From Posidonia oceanica (taxonomy: Eukaryota; Streptophyta; Magnoliopsida; Alismatales; Posidoniaceae), in contig JAZBRS010000029.1 in the NCBI GenBank assembly GCA_037176725.1, positions 44,030,001-44,094,000 of the forward strand: DNA of 64,000 bases. Direction: 5' to 3'. The number at the start of each line of letters is the position of its first letter. Positions within the stretch are counted from its first letter, which is position 1. Below the pieces are notes generated by a model. The model saw only the letters and a list, made by a program, of their open reading frames with translations. It made no database searches and was not told the DNA's origin. Position numbers and translations under genes: made by a program. Positions 33,605 to 44,754 of this stretch are shown piece by piece.

Positions 33605-33622
33605 TGGTGACTCCGCTAGAGA
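33605..33622 (+). other. Primer binding site of plus-strand Tat-C, mutated
   Basis: TGGTGACTCCGCTAGAGA follows the LTR end. It keeps most of the Tat-A site (TGGCGACTCCACTGGGGA) but has four differences including C to T and G to A changes, so priming may be impaired. Confidence 0.8.
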
Positions 33623-34719
33623 CTTTAGACTCCAGCTTTCGTTTTGGCTTTCTCGCTTGCTTGGATTTCGCATTCTGCTTGCCTTATACCCATTGCCTTG
33701 CTTTTTGCTTGCCTTATGCTCTTTACCATGCTTTATTGCTTGTCTTATGCCTGTTTACATGCTTTACTGTTTACATTGCCTTTGTTTGCTTTGTTTATGC
33801 ATTATACATGCTTTTTGAGTGGTAATTACTTTGTTTTACACAGTTGCTATGCCACCACACATACACATGCCATGTATACCTGCCTTTTGATGTGATGAGT
33901 GTTTTCTTTTCACTATCATGTCCACACACACATGCACATGCCTTTCGTCTTGTTGTGTGACTATTTGCATGCCATGACTTCCTGTTTCTTTCCCCTTCAT
34001 GCTTTTGCCATGCTTACGATATTAGAAACATGTTTGCTCCCCTTTTGGCTTAATTTAAAAGCAACAATAAAGCCAACTTTTTAATCTTAAGCGCAACTAG
34101 AGCTAAAACTTGTAATTTTTCCCTTAGTTAAATAAAACGCAAGTAAAACAATCTAATGCATATCGCATGATTGATCATTTTAGAAAGCATGCATCTTCTC
34201 ATCCTTAAGTCCACCCACTTAGTTTATGAAGGATAGTCCTGGTCTCTCGTTCAACTGCTTTGGCACAGGGTGAGTTGGTCGGTCTGTCCCCCCTTGTTAG
34301 GGGTCGTGTCGGTGCTAGTAGAGGGTACAGCCCATGCTTCGGCAGGGTCAAGACCACTAACGCACCACCCCCACCGCCTGAGCTTTGGTCAAGATTTAGA
34401 ATGGGGACCTACTTTTTCTGACCTGGAGTCAATAAATCCCATACCCATGACTGAGTCCTAGTAGGCCGCCTACTCAGGGCATGCATGGTGAGAGAGTGCA
34501 TATTAGGGCATTCATTTTTGCACCCGTGCCATTCATGCCACCCCTAATAACTTTTTTTGCGTACATACTCTGACGTGTTTGTTGTTTTGCAGGTAGGTGC
34601 GAGCTCCTCAGCCAGGATCTCGAGCGTCCCTCCTCTCTGTCTCTGAGCTATCTGTTGCCTCCGACAATAGCTCATCTTAGGTCTCGTGTTTCTACTTCCA
34701 GCCGCAGACCCATGCGCAC
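33623..34719 (+). other. Untranslated leader of Tat-C
   Basis: Colinear with the Tat-A leader: GCTTGCCTTATGC-rich part, TTTACACAG...TATGCCACCACACA part, the GGGTCGTGTCGGTGCTAGT block and the CATGGTGAGAGAGTGCATATTAGGGC block at about 34483. No reading frame is supported. Confidence 0.75.
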
Positions 34720-35551
34720 TCGCCCAGCATACCGGCGAGCCTTCTTCCTCTTTGGCGTCAGAGGAGATACCGACTTCAGTCTCTCCTTTCCCTACTTTGA
34801 CATCCTCTGTCTCCTCACCTCTTCTGGTGTAGGTAACTTCTCAGTCCCTCGATCTGGAACAAGGGCAGACCCCAGTCGATCTGGAGCTTGTCACCGAGTC
34901 CATCGTGGTGACTGCCACTAAGGCTCCAGGAGCATTGCCTTCTGTTCCATCCCAGGGCCTTCCCATTTCGGGAATTCAACCTTCTGCAGCTACCTTTTGT
35001 GTAGGATGTATTGCTATTACTTCCTTGGTTTCCGTGCCCCCTTTGGCATACACTTCTTTGCATCTTGGCTCGTCGGTCGGCGAGTTCCCTGCCTCGCAAG
35101 CACGACGTCTGTTGGCTAAGGCTGATAGGCTACGAGGTATGACCTTTTCACTCGACCCGACTGTGGCTCATTCTTCCCATCCGACCCCTGAGGTTCTAGT
35201 GCAGCCCATTATAACTCTGTAGGCTCACCACATCGCATTTTCACCCTGGTCATCACCCCAGCTCCTTACAGCTTCGACGATGCAGGCGCCTTATCTACCT
35301 CTGCCTCCTGCACTTACACAACACTATCCACAGCATGCTACTCCATCATTTGGTGGCTAGTCTTTTGACTTGGCAGGAGCACAGCACCCATATAACCCAT
35401 TGCCCGGCACCGTGCCAGTGCAACAGCTGCTGCCCCCACGTACTACACCTTACACTGCACAGCATGCCTTTTACTCATCTCCTTTGCATCAGAATATTCA
35501 GGCTCCGGCATACATATCACCACACTTTACACCCTCACACGGGTATGCTGG
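34720..35551 (+). pseudogene. gag: Tat-C gag 5' part, truncated
   Basis: Aligns with the Tat-A gag from QHTGEPSSSLA onward in one frame (QHTGEPSSSLASEEIPTSVS). The ATG present in Tat-A at 18357 has no counterpart here. Stops occur at 34830 (TAG; Tat-A has CAG), 35220 (TAG; Tat-A CAG) and 35358 (TAG; Tat-A CAG). The frame stops matching at 35551, after SHGYAG, where a minus-strand LTR begins, so the capsid and zinc-knuckle parts are missing. Confidence 0.82.
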
Positions 35552-35561
35552 GCAAGGTCGA

Positions 35562-36030
35562 AAAACCATGCGAGGCAAGTAAGAAACAAAATATCGAGTA
35601 AAACCACGCAATGCAAGTGTACAACAAGCAAAGGGGAAACAAAACAAGGGCAGAAAACCATGTAATGCGAGTGACAAACAACATAGGATAAAACCACGTA
35701 ATGCAAGTGTGCAACAAGCAAAGGGGAAACAAAATAGGGGCTGACAACCATGCAAGGTAGGTAAGAAACAAAACGTCAAGAAAAACCATGCAATGCAAGT
35801 GTGCAACAAGCAAAGGGGAAACAAAACAGGGGTTGAAACCATATGAGGCAGGTAAGAAACAAAACGTTGAATAAAACCATGCAATGCAAATGTGCAACAA
35901 GCAAAGGGGAAACAAAACAGGGGCAGAAAACTATACGAGGCAGGTAAGAAACAAAACGTTGAATAAAACCATGCAATGCAAGTGTGTAACAAGCAAAGGG
36001 GAAACAAAACAAGGGTAGAAAACTATAATC
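35562..36030 (-). repeat. About 90-bp tandem repeats in minus Tat-C LTR
   Basis: Five to six units marked by CAAGCAAAGGGGAAACAAAA near 35627, 35718, 35807, 35897 and 35990. The plus LTR has about two. Long open frames across it are repeat artefacts. Confidence 0.88.
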
Positions 36031-36289
36031 TACATGCACGAGAAAACAGATTGTGAAAACGATGCATGCAGTGCAAGTGGCAGGCAATAAGTGACATACA
36101 ATGATTCATGTGGGCATAACTTGAGGATCTGAGGCCTGATCTGAAGTAACTTTCGTTAGAATGAAAGATCATCCAACCAAGAAGACTAGGATAGTTTGAT
36201 CGTGAAGATCCAATGGTCCGATCAAAAGTTATTCAGGAATCAAGTCAGATGGCTCAAGGGCTAGAAAAGGTGGTCTAAATGGGGGTCTA

Positions 36290-37560
36290 AGTGCAACATG
36301 CCCCTATGTGTGTGCAATGCAGGATGTCCTACATGCAATGAGGCTAAAACTGCTCAAAAGGATGCATGGGTGCTATATGAGATGACATGAGGATGCTATG
36401 CATGCAAGAAAACAAAAGTAGGGACCTAAGTGCAATTAAAGTAAACTGCAGGGGCCTACATGCAATGACATGGCAAAAATGCAGTGCAACAGGGTAAATG
36501 CATGCTAAAAAGTTAATGCAGCAATGTATGGGGCCAGCAGGGGCTAAATGCATTGCTAAGTAAAAGGTAGGCATGCAATAGAACAAGAAAAGGACCTACA
36601 TGCAGTTTTGAAAACATGTGGGACTTAAGTGCAATGCAGAAGAAACAGGTAGACAGGCAATAGTTGATTTTAGGACTAACATGCAATTAGACGTAACTGT
36701 TGGGTTTTGTTGCAAAGGCAAAGCAAGATATGAAAGCATGCAAGAATCAAGCATTTGGACCTATATGCAATTTTGAAATATGTAGGGTTTAAAATGCAAA
36801 GCTAAACAGGCATGCAAACAAGCAACAGTTTAAAATGCAGACTGATATGCAATTTTGAAAATTGTTGGACATTTAAGCAATGCAATATGATTAGAAATGC
36901 AACTTAAATGATGCATGGATGCAAATAGGACTTATATGCAATAAAAACAAGTCACAGGACTTTATTACAATGTAATAAGGTTTTAAAATTGCATTTAAAT
37001 GACAGTTGAAAGCAAACTGGATCTAAAGCAATAATACAAACTTGCAGGACTTTATTACAATGTAATAAGATTTCAAAATTGCATTTAAATGACAATTGAA
37101 AGCAAACTAGACCTAAATGCAAAAATTGAAACTAGTAGGATTTTATTACAATGTAATAAGGTTTTATAATTACATTTAAATCACAGTTGAAAGCAAACTA
37201 GACCTAAATGCAAAAATTGAAACTAGCAGGACTTTATTACAATGTAATTAGGTTTTAAAATTACATTTAAATCATAGTTGAAAACAAACTGGACCTAAAT
37301 GCAAAAATTGAAACTTGCAGGAGTTATTCATAATGCAATAAGGTTTTAAATTTCATTTAAATCACAGTTATAGGTGGACTGGACCTAAATGCAAATAAAT
37401 AAACATGCAGAAGTTAAATGTAATGCAGTATGATTCTAAAAGAAAATTAAATTATTTTTTAATCTATGCAGGATTGAAACGAAAATAAAATAAACTTAAG
37501 GACCTGATTTCAATATCAAACGAAAGTTTAAATCAAAACTTATTAAAACTAATGCTATAG
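36290..37560 (-). repeat. Degenerate GGACCTAAATGCAA array in minus Tat-C LTR
   Basis: Counterpart of 30990-32420. From about 36950 to 37330 the units become a clear tandem array of about 90 bp with TTTATTACAATGTAATAAGG (itself an inverted repeat, ATTACAATGTAAT). Confidence 0.8.
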
Positions 37561-38584
37561 TAGCAACAGTAGATGCCCAACTCCTGCAGCCTACGCCGGA
37601 GAAGGAAGGTGATGCAACGGCAGTCCGACAGGCAGGAGGTTGTGCCGAGGTGTCTGGGAGCAGGAGGCGGTGCATCTAGGTGCTCCACCGGACTAAGCAG
37701 CGGGCGACGGTGGCTGGAACGATCTGTTGAAGCCGACAGTAGTTCTAGTGTTGGAGGTAGCGGTGGAGCATGGCGGGCACGGGGCTAAGTTGCTGGAGCT
37801 CAGGCGCAGCTCGGGGGAGGGTCCGGAAGGTCGGAGCTGGTTGGGAGTGCAGCGACGCATGGCGACAGTTGCAGGTCAGCGCTGGAGAAGACGACGGCCG
37901 CGGTGGAGCTTGAAACACAGGACTCAACTCAAAACCCAAAACAAACTAGCTAGGAAGCATAAACGGCATGCAAGGAATTTAAATACGACCTCTGTTACCT
38001 GTGTGGATGGCTGGAGAAGGCTACCGGCCTCTATTGGGTGCGGTGGTCCGGTTGGAGGTCGCAGCGGTGCTGTGGGTGTCGGGAGACACGTGGCACGATC
38101 GGAGCAACTTGCAGGAGTTGTGAGGGAGGTTTGGGGCCAATCAGAAGGCCATTTGCCTCCATAGAACACAAGTTAGGAAATTTGGGTCTCTCTAAGCTTT
38201 TTTCTCTCCTCTGATGGTGTGGCTCTCTCAAGGGACTGTGATGCTCTCTGTGGGATCGTGGTGAATCCAGGGAGGTGGAGAGGAGGCTAGTGGGTGCGTA
38301 GGTGGCTATGAGGTTGAATCCAGAGGAAGAACTGTGTGTGGAAGAAGAAAAGCAAAATGGGTTGCTCTGGGTTCTCAACCGGGGATTCTGTGTGGGTTCG
38401 TGAGAGTGAGGTAAGGTGAAGTGAATGAATTGGATGCTGGGTCGAGGTATTGGCACTGAGGGAATGGCCAAGTGGGGGGAGGCAGTAAGTGGTGCCAGTC
38501 AGGCTTGGGAGGCGGTGGTGAGGCAGTGGAGAGCGTGAATTGTGGAGAGTTAGTGAGTGGGAAGTTAGTGTGGTAGTGGGAAGT

Positions 38585-38975
38585 TAATGGTGGTGCAGGA
38601 GGAAGGAGAAGAAGGAAGAAGAAGGAGGAAGAAGGAAGAAGAAGGAGGAGGAAGGAGGAAGCAGAAGAGAGGGCGGGAGAGAAAAAGGAAAAAAAGGAGG
38701 AGGAAAGGAAGGGAAGAGAAGGAGTGGGCCGGGCCTGGTGGAGAGAAAAGAAGAAAAGAAAGAAAGAAAGAAAGGGAGAAAGGAGAGGAAGGGGGGAGGA
38801 GAGGAAAAGAGGAGTGGGTCGGGCCTGGTGGGCCTGTGGAGAGGAAGAAGAAAAAGAAAAAAGAAAAATAAGAAGGAGAAGAAGAAGAAAAGGAAGGGAG
38901 AAAGAAAGAAAAGAAAGAAAAGAAAGAAAAGAGAAAAGAGAAAAGAAAAAAGAAGTGAAAAAAGGAAGGAGAAAA
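38585..38975 (+). repeat. Purine (GAAGAAG) tract in minus Tat-C LTR
   Basis: Continuous GAAGGAGGAAGAAGG and AAAGAAAG sequence with two GGGCCGGGCCTGG-like interruptions (38730, 38820). The Lys/Glu/Arg-rich frames it encodes are compositional. Confidence 0.88.
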
Positions 38976-39242
38976 GATTTGGCTATCAGGCAGAAGAGGG
39001 GCTTGTGTGGGCCTGTGACCTAGGGTCCCTAGGGTTTAGCTTGGGTTTAGCTAAGGTTTAGCTAGGGTTTAACTCTAGGGTTCTAACCTTGGTCAATGTG
39101 AGTGAGGAATCCTAGGGTTTTCCTAGGGTTTAGTTTCTAATTAAAAAACATTTTGTTTTTTCTAGGTTTTTGTGTGTGGGTTTTCTAAGTTATTTCCACC
39201 AGAGAGAGCCACTAAATAGGGGTCAAAAGTGGGGTGTCTACA

Positions 39243-40440
39243 ATACTCTATATGCCTTGCTCGTTATGGAATAACCAACAAGGATTCCTTCATCAGATTT
39301 ATAATCAAATTTATCCAAAGCGTCCTTGGTATTCAAAATAAAACAATTGCATCCAAAAACTTTGAAGTATGAAATTCGAGGAACTCTTCCAGACCAAAGT
39401 TCAAAAGGAGTTTTGTTTAAAATTAGTCAAAGTAAAACACGGTTTAAAATTTAACAAGCAGTATTTACAGCTTCGGCCCAAAAATACTTTGGCAAATTAT
39501 TTTGGCAAAGCATGGTCCTAGTCATTTCTTGTAATGTTCTATTTTTCCGCTCAACTACTCCATCTTGTGGAGGAGCTCTTGGAAAGGAAAAATTATGTTT
39601 AAATCCATTTTCTTCACAAAAATGTTCAAAGTTTTCATTTTGAAATTCTCCTCCATGATCACTTCTAATTTTGATAATTTTCAATTCTTTTTTATTTTGA
39701 ACTTTCTTACAAAATTTCTAAAATTTATGAAAAGCATCATGCTTATTAGCCAAAAACAAAACCCAAGTGAATTTTGAAAAATCATCAACTAATACGAAAG
39801 CATATCTTTTGCCACCAAGACTTAGAGTCCTACTAGGGCCAAATAAATCCATATGAATAAGTTCAAAAGGTTTAGAGGTAGAGACAATATCATTAGCTTT
39901 AAAAGATGATTTTGATTGTTTTCCAAATTGGCAAGCATCACAAAGTTTATCCTTTTTAAAATCCAATTTTGGTAAACCAACAACACAACCATTTTTGGAG
40001 AGCTTGGACAATTGACTCATACTAGCATGGCCTAGTCTCCTATGCCATAGCCAATTTTCGTCATTTGAAGATACAAGGCATAAATCTTCCTTTGAGTCAT
40101 ATGATATATTTATTTTATACACATTATTTTTCCTAGATTTAGTGAATATTACTATATTAGTGCTAGAATAAAGTATTGAACATTCCTTCTTATCAAAGAT
40201 CACTTTATAACCCTTAACACATAATTGGCTAATGCTTATAAGATTGTGTTTCAAACCATCAACTAAAAGAACATTTTCAATTGAAGGGTTTTCAAGATTA
40301 CCAACATTTCCGATTTCAACTATCTTCCCTTTTGCATTATCTCCAAAAGTGACGGTACCATCTTCTTTTGAGTTCAAAGTGCATAAAAGACTATGATCTC
40401 CTATCATATGCCTTGAACAGCCACTATCAAGAATCTATTT
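39243..40440 (-). pseudogene. pol: Copia pol: gag-pre-integrase and integrase, truncated
   Basis: One minus-strand frame carries WLWHRRLGHAS...CDACQFGKQ, the His/Cys zinc-binding gag-pre-integrase domain (about 40070-39930), then the integrase core: MDLFGP (first Asp, near 39850), SDHGGEF (second Asp, near 39660) and VVERKNRTLQ (Glu, near 39555). A stop at 39718 (after DAFHKF) and another near 39450 (after VNTAC) break it. Downstream residues such as ISYFKVFGCNCFILNTKD show that integrase continues to 39243, where it is cut. Integrase would insert the cDNA; this copy is dead. The frame differs from that of gag. Confidence 0.9.
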
Positions 40441-42069
40441 TGATTTCATCATTTTTTAGCACCATCTGCATCACAAGATGGAAGTAATGACTTTGGTACC
40501 CACATCATCTTGGGTCCAAATTTGTTAGTTTTAGGATCCTAGATATTTAACTTTGGCACCCATCTATTTTGTTTTTGTTTCTTGACAATAAATACATATT
40601 TTTCATTAGATGAAGCTCTTACAAAGCCATTCTCATAAGGAACATCTCTAAATTGAGAAAATCCTATTCCTTGTTTATTTAAAAATGTTCTTTGGCTAGA
40701 GAGTAATTTGTCAAGATTTTCCTTTCCTTTGGTAAACTTAGCTATAGTATTAAGTAAGTCATTGCTTTTGGATTTAAGGGAAGTAAGGCCCTTTTCAAGA
40801 GTACCTATTTTATTTTTCATAATTTTTAGCTCAAACTTTAGCTCAACATTTTCCATATCCAATTCATTTAATTCAGATATTACTTTTTGACCTTCATTAA
40901 CCAGTAATTCATTTTCCTTGGTTAAATCTTCCATAGTTTGGTTCATTTGTTTGGTTTTTGATTTTAAGGATTTGTATTTTTCATAGAGTTCATTAAATGC
41001 ATCCAATAGTTCATCCATGGTAAATTCTTCAGTATTTGGTAATGAAACTAACTCATCATCTTGTGCCATGAAGCACATGTGAGCTTTTTCTCCATCTGAT
41101 GAGGATCCTTCATTAGAAGAAGAGTTACTTTCATCCCAAGTGGCTTGAAGTGTCTTTTTCTTGGGTTGCTTTTTGTCCCTTTTAAAAGTTTTAAATTTTA
41201 GCAAAGGACAATCTCTTTTTATATGTCCCAATTTGTTACATTTGAAGCACAGTGGTGCTTCCTCTTTAGTCTTGTCTTGATTTCTCTTCTTATGAAATTT
41301 TCCTCTTTTAATAAATCTCTTGAATTTTCTTGTAAGAAGAGCAAGGTCTTCATCTTCATCACTTTTAGAGTCTTCTGTACCAGTTGTAATTTTAAGTGCT
41401 AGATTTTTCTTGTTAGGAGTGTTTTCTTCATTTTCTTTCTCTTTCATTTGGACTTCATATGAAGTCAAATTTCCTATAAGGTTTTCAAGAGAGTAGTTGG
41501 AGAGATCTTTAGCCTCTTCAATGGCTGTGGTCTTTTTCTCCCATTCTGGGGTAAGAGACCTAAGAATCTTTCTCACCATAACACTTTGAGAGAATTCTCT
41601 TCCAAGTGATTGTAATGGATTTGTAATTTCATTGAATCTAGTAAACATATCTCCTATTGATTCATGAGGTTTCATTTAGAACAATTCATATTTTTGTATG
41701 AGCATGTTAATCTTTGTTTCTTTTACTTGACTAGTTCCTTCATGTGTCGCTTCAAGTGTATGTCAAGCATCATGAGAAGTCTTACAATTTGAAATTTTAT
41801 TCAATTGTTATTGATTTATTGCACAAAATAGAATATTTAGTCTCTTAGCATCAAGTGAGGCTATTTTCTTTTCTTCCTCATTCCATTCTTTGTATGAGTT
41901 TTGGTTTTGAACAAAACCATTAATGACAATATCCCATAATTCATAATTTATAGATTTTAAGTAAATAACCATCCTACATTTCCATTAGTTAGAGTTATTT
42001 CCATCAAAAAATTGGGGTCTATTTATGCTTTGTCCGTCAACAAAAGAATTACTAGAAGAAGAAGCCATA
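40441..42069 (-). pseudogene. gag: Copia gag, broken
   Basis: Start chosen at the minus-strand ATG at 42069 (MASSSSNSFVDGQS), 40 bp after the primer site. Stops lie in the first 130 codons; the longest open part is 41675-40539 (378 residues). It has the copia Gag helical region (VMVRKILRSLTPEWEKKTTA, YSLENLIGNLTSYE) and one CCHC zinc knuckle, CFKCNKLGHIKRDC, at 41249-41208. A 100-residue stretch with regular Leu, Glu and Lys (about 41000-40700) looks like a coiled coil. Gag would form the particle and bind element RNA. Confidence 0.88.
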
Positions 42070-42108
42070 ATCTAGATGATTTTTAAGTCTTTTAGTCTAG
42101 ATAAACTA

Positions 42109-42120
42109 GCTCTGATACCA
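42109..42120 (-). other. Copia primer binding site (initiator Met tRNA)
   Basis: Minus strand TGGTATCAGAGC, the standard complement of the initiator methionine tRNA 3' end in plant copia elements, two bases after the LTR end. Confidence 0.95.
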
Positions 42121-42122
42121 AT

Positions 42123-43410
42123 TGTAGGATCGAGGAGATTCCCTAGAGGGGGTGAATAGAGAAATTAGGTAATTTTAAAATTAATCCCTTGTTTTTATTA
42201 TCTTTAAAATTAAAGGCACAAGTATGAAATTAAACTTGGAAATTAAAATACAAAGCAATCAAGAAGGAGGTGAGAGACAATGAAAAAATAGACACAATCA
42301 TTTATAGTGGTTCGGCCAACCTCGGCCTAGTCCACTCCTCGATATCCCCTCGAGAGTTTCCTTAATCTTAAAACCTTACTTGATTGATGATTCGCTCACC
42401 AACTCCCGCTCAAACCGCAGTGCCTTCTCCCAACCGGAGAAGTATAGACTCCTTTTGAAGCTTTACAAAACTTTCTTTACAACTCCAAGTAACTTGATCT
42501 CACAATCAACAATACAAGACTGAGTGTGTAAGGATTTTAAACTCACTTGTTTCTCTCTATGGGAATGATGGGAATTCACTTGGAAAATGTCTTCTCTAAA
42601 TGGGAATTGAGGACTAGAGCTTGGATACCTTTCAATTTGATGTGAATTGAGCTTAAGATCAGCTTATGTACTAAACATGGGTTTAGGAGAGTCCTATTTA
42701 TAGAAATAAAATAATTTTGACATTTGTTAAACACCTTCATTTTTCTCTCTAATGTTTACAAACAGCTATTGGATCGGCATGCCGAAATATTTTCGGTCGG
42801 CCGATTTCCACTGTAGTTTACAATGATCGACACATTCGGTAGACTGAACTTGATTCGGTTTGCCAAAGATGTTCTCAATTGTAAACCCCATTTGCCCCAG
42901 ATTTCGAAATCAACCCTGAACCTATTTAAATGATTTTTCTAATATTTCTACATAGGTTCAACAGTAACCCAATATTCCCAGATTTTGGTATATCAAAACC
43001 ATCTAGTGCCGAAATCAGCCTTGAACCTATTTGCAAGATTTTTTCTAAGGTTTTCTACTTAGTTCATGGGTATTCCTATTTTCCTAGGATTTTGACATGT
43101 TTGGGAGATCATTACACATATCCTAGAAATACAAAGAAAGATAGAAAAATTACATCAATAAGTTTTTACAATAAAATCAATAATCTTCTTTGAATCTTGA
43201 TTCTTTCTTGAATTCTTCAAGAGGTCTTCATTATTCTTCCTTCATGATGTTTTCTTTTCCTTTCTTCATGTATCTCCACTTGTGAATCTTTTCGTCGATT
43301 CTCTTTATTTTCAAGCTAGACATTTCTCAAATAATAACATTAACTTGAAATAAACAAGATAATCATTTTTTTATCATCAAAATCAAATATTAATATGCAT
43401 ATTTCCTACA
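42123..43410 (-). repeat. Copia 5' LTR, 1288 bp
   Basis: Bounded by TGTAGGA at 42123 and TTCCTACA at 43410 (plus-strand reading), so the ends form a short inverted repeat with TG...CA. The primer site lies two bases beyond 42123. The flank after 43410 is TTCTC, a candidate target duplication whose partner is lost. Confidence 0.88.
42695..42702 (-). promoter_or_regulatory. TATA box of copia LTR
   Basis: Minus strand CTATAAATAG lies about 710 bp into the LTR, a fitting place for the U3/R border. Confidence 0.6.
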
Positions 43411-44754
43411 TTCTCCTCCATTGTCGACGACACTGCTAGGGCTTGGGAGCACTGAGGAGGCGGTGGTGGTGAGTGACGGGCGGAGTGATAGGAGGCGGCA
43501 GCGTGCAAGGGTGCGGAGTGGCTCAAGGACACGTGGCGACGGGTTGACCTCCCAGTGAACTGCAAAAATGGTACGCCTTCTCCCTCCTTCTCCTATCTCG
43601 ATGCACTATTGGTTGTTTCCCCCTCTCCGCTCGCGATGTCGACGGCAGTGGGTGGCTCGACGGGCAGCGTGGCTCGTCGGCAGTGCTGCCAGAGCCATGA
43701 GGGCTCCAGCAAGGTGGGAAGCATTGCGACGGCACTGGGTGTCGATAGCACTAGCTGGGTGTCCTGTCGAAGCGCTACATGCGTGTAGGGAGGGCGGTGA
43801 TGCCGGGCGACGATTGTCGGCCGGTGTTGGCCACTGGCGAACGACCGAATGGCCATTAGCTCATCCTGCCTTGATAATGATTCTTTGATTCCCTACTGTA
43901 GTGACTGAACTTGCATGAAATCCTCTATTTCTTGTTTGACTAACAGTAGTGATGCTTAATTAAGCAAATTCTAGGAGTTTATAGCTTGTTTAAGCACAAT
44001 TTTAGCAATTTGGAGCCTGATTGAACACAAATCTAGCAATTTATAGTGATTTTTCATTACACCGCCCTTGTACCTGCATGCCATATGAAATATTGCTTGT
44101 ATGCCTGTATGCCATGTAAAATACTACTTGTATACTTGTATGCCATGTAAAATATTGCTCTCTGTTTTCTATTTATTGCTCTTTGTTTTGCTCCTTGTAT
44201 GCTGTTTTCTAGTAATGCCACTGTGTGCACCATGCTCGTATTTGTTCTTGTTTACACCCTATTTGTAATAAGCTCTAAACCCTACTTCTGTTCTGCAATC
44301 TGACCTAGGCTCTACCGATGCGGGTTCTCGGGTGTTGCAGGGTGACGTTTCTGGCTTGAGGACGTTGAGCTAGGGTGCCTCAAGTTCTCGGACATCTAGG
44401 AGAGGCCCTTTGGGCTCGAGGACTTTGAACCAGAGTGCTTCAAGATTGTGTGCATCGAGGGGGACCTCTAGTGCGGCTCAGCCGGAGATCCCAGAGGAGG
44501 TATGCTTAATTTTAGTTTCTGATTTCCCGCTTCATTTTTTATGCGAGGCAGGGAATGATATCTGACTTTAACAACTGCCATTTGCAGGAGGCGGGGAACT
44601 TCGGTGGTCGTCTTCTTGACCCTGAGCACATTTGAGAGAGGGACGGCTTCCAGGTCGGTGTCCTTGCCCTGTTTAGCAATGCTTTCTGTTGAATGCTAAG
44701 TTTTTGATGTCCTCTATTTTGTTTGCAGGCTGGAGATGCTAGGAGGACGATGCG
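43411..44754. other. Unclassified sequence between copia LTR and PMD pseudogene
   Basis: 43411-43890 is GC-rich with open frames on both strands but no recognisable domain. 44030-44250 is AT-rich with a threefold short repeat (TTGTATGCCATGTAAAATA type, near 44090-44160). 44300-44620 has coding-like composition and could be a 5' exon of the PMD gene; TATGCTTAATTTTAG and TTTGCAGGAGG near 44500-44590 look like splice borders. I cannot assign it. Confidence 0.5.

Larger units (their letters stand above)
35562..39242 (-). mobile_element. Tat-C LTR, minus orientation, 3' end truncated
   Basis: On the minus strand it begins TGTAGACACCCCACTTTTG at 39242 and carries the same blocks as the + strand Tat-C LTR: GA/CT tract (38585-38975), GC-rich part (37570-38160), GCATTT array (36290-37560), a shared stretch with GATCCAATGGTCCGATC (36200) and the tandem block (35562-36030). 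It stops inside the tandem block where + strand gag begins, so the conserved 3' segment, terminus and primer site are absent. It is inserted in or joined to the copia element, whose pol starts at 39243. Confidence 0.85.
39243..43410 (-). mobile_element. Ty1-copia element fragment (5' LTR, gag, integrase part)
   Basis: Minus-strand order: 5' LTR 43410-42123, primer site 42120-42109, gag from 42069, gag-pre-integrase and integrase to 39243. Reverse transcriptase, RNase H and 3' LTR are missing because the Tat-C LTR begins at 39242. The long gag with a coiled-coil-like C-terminal half suggests the SIRE/Maximus (Sirevirus) lineage; that lineage call is an inference from Gag layout and integrase sequence. 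Confidence 0.88.

Noticed and set aside
38587..39061. Lys/Glu/Arg-rich frames
   Set aside because: Purine tract translation; three frames open at once.
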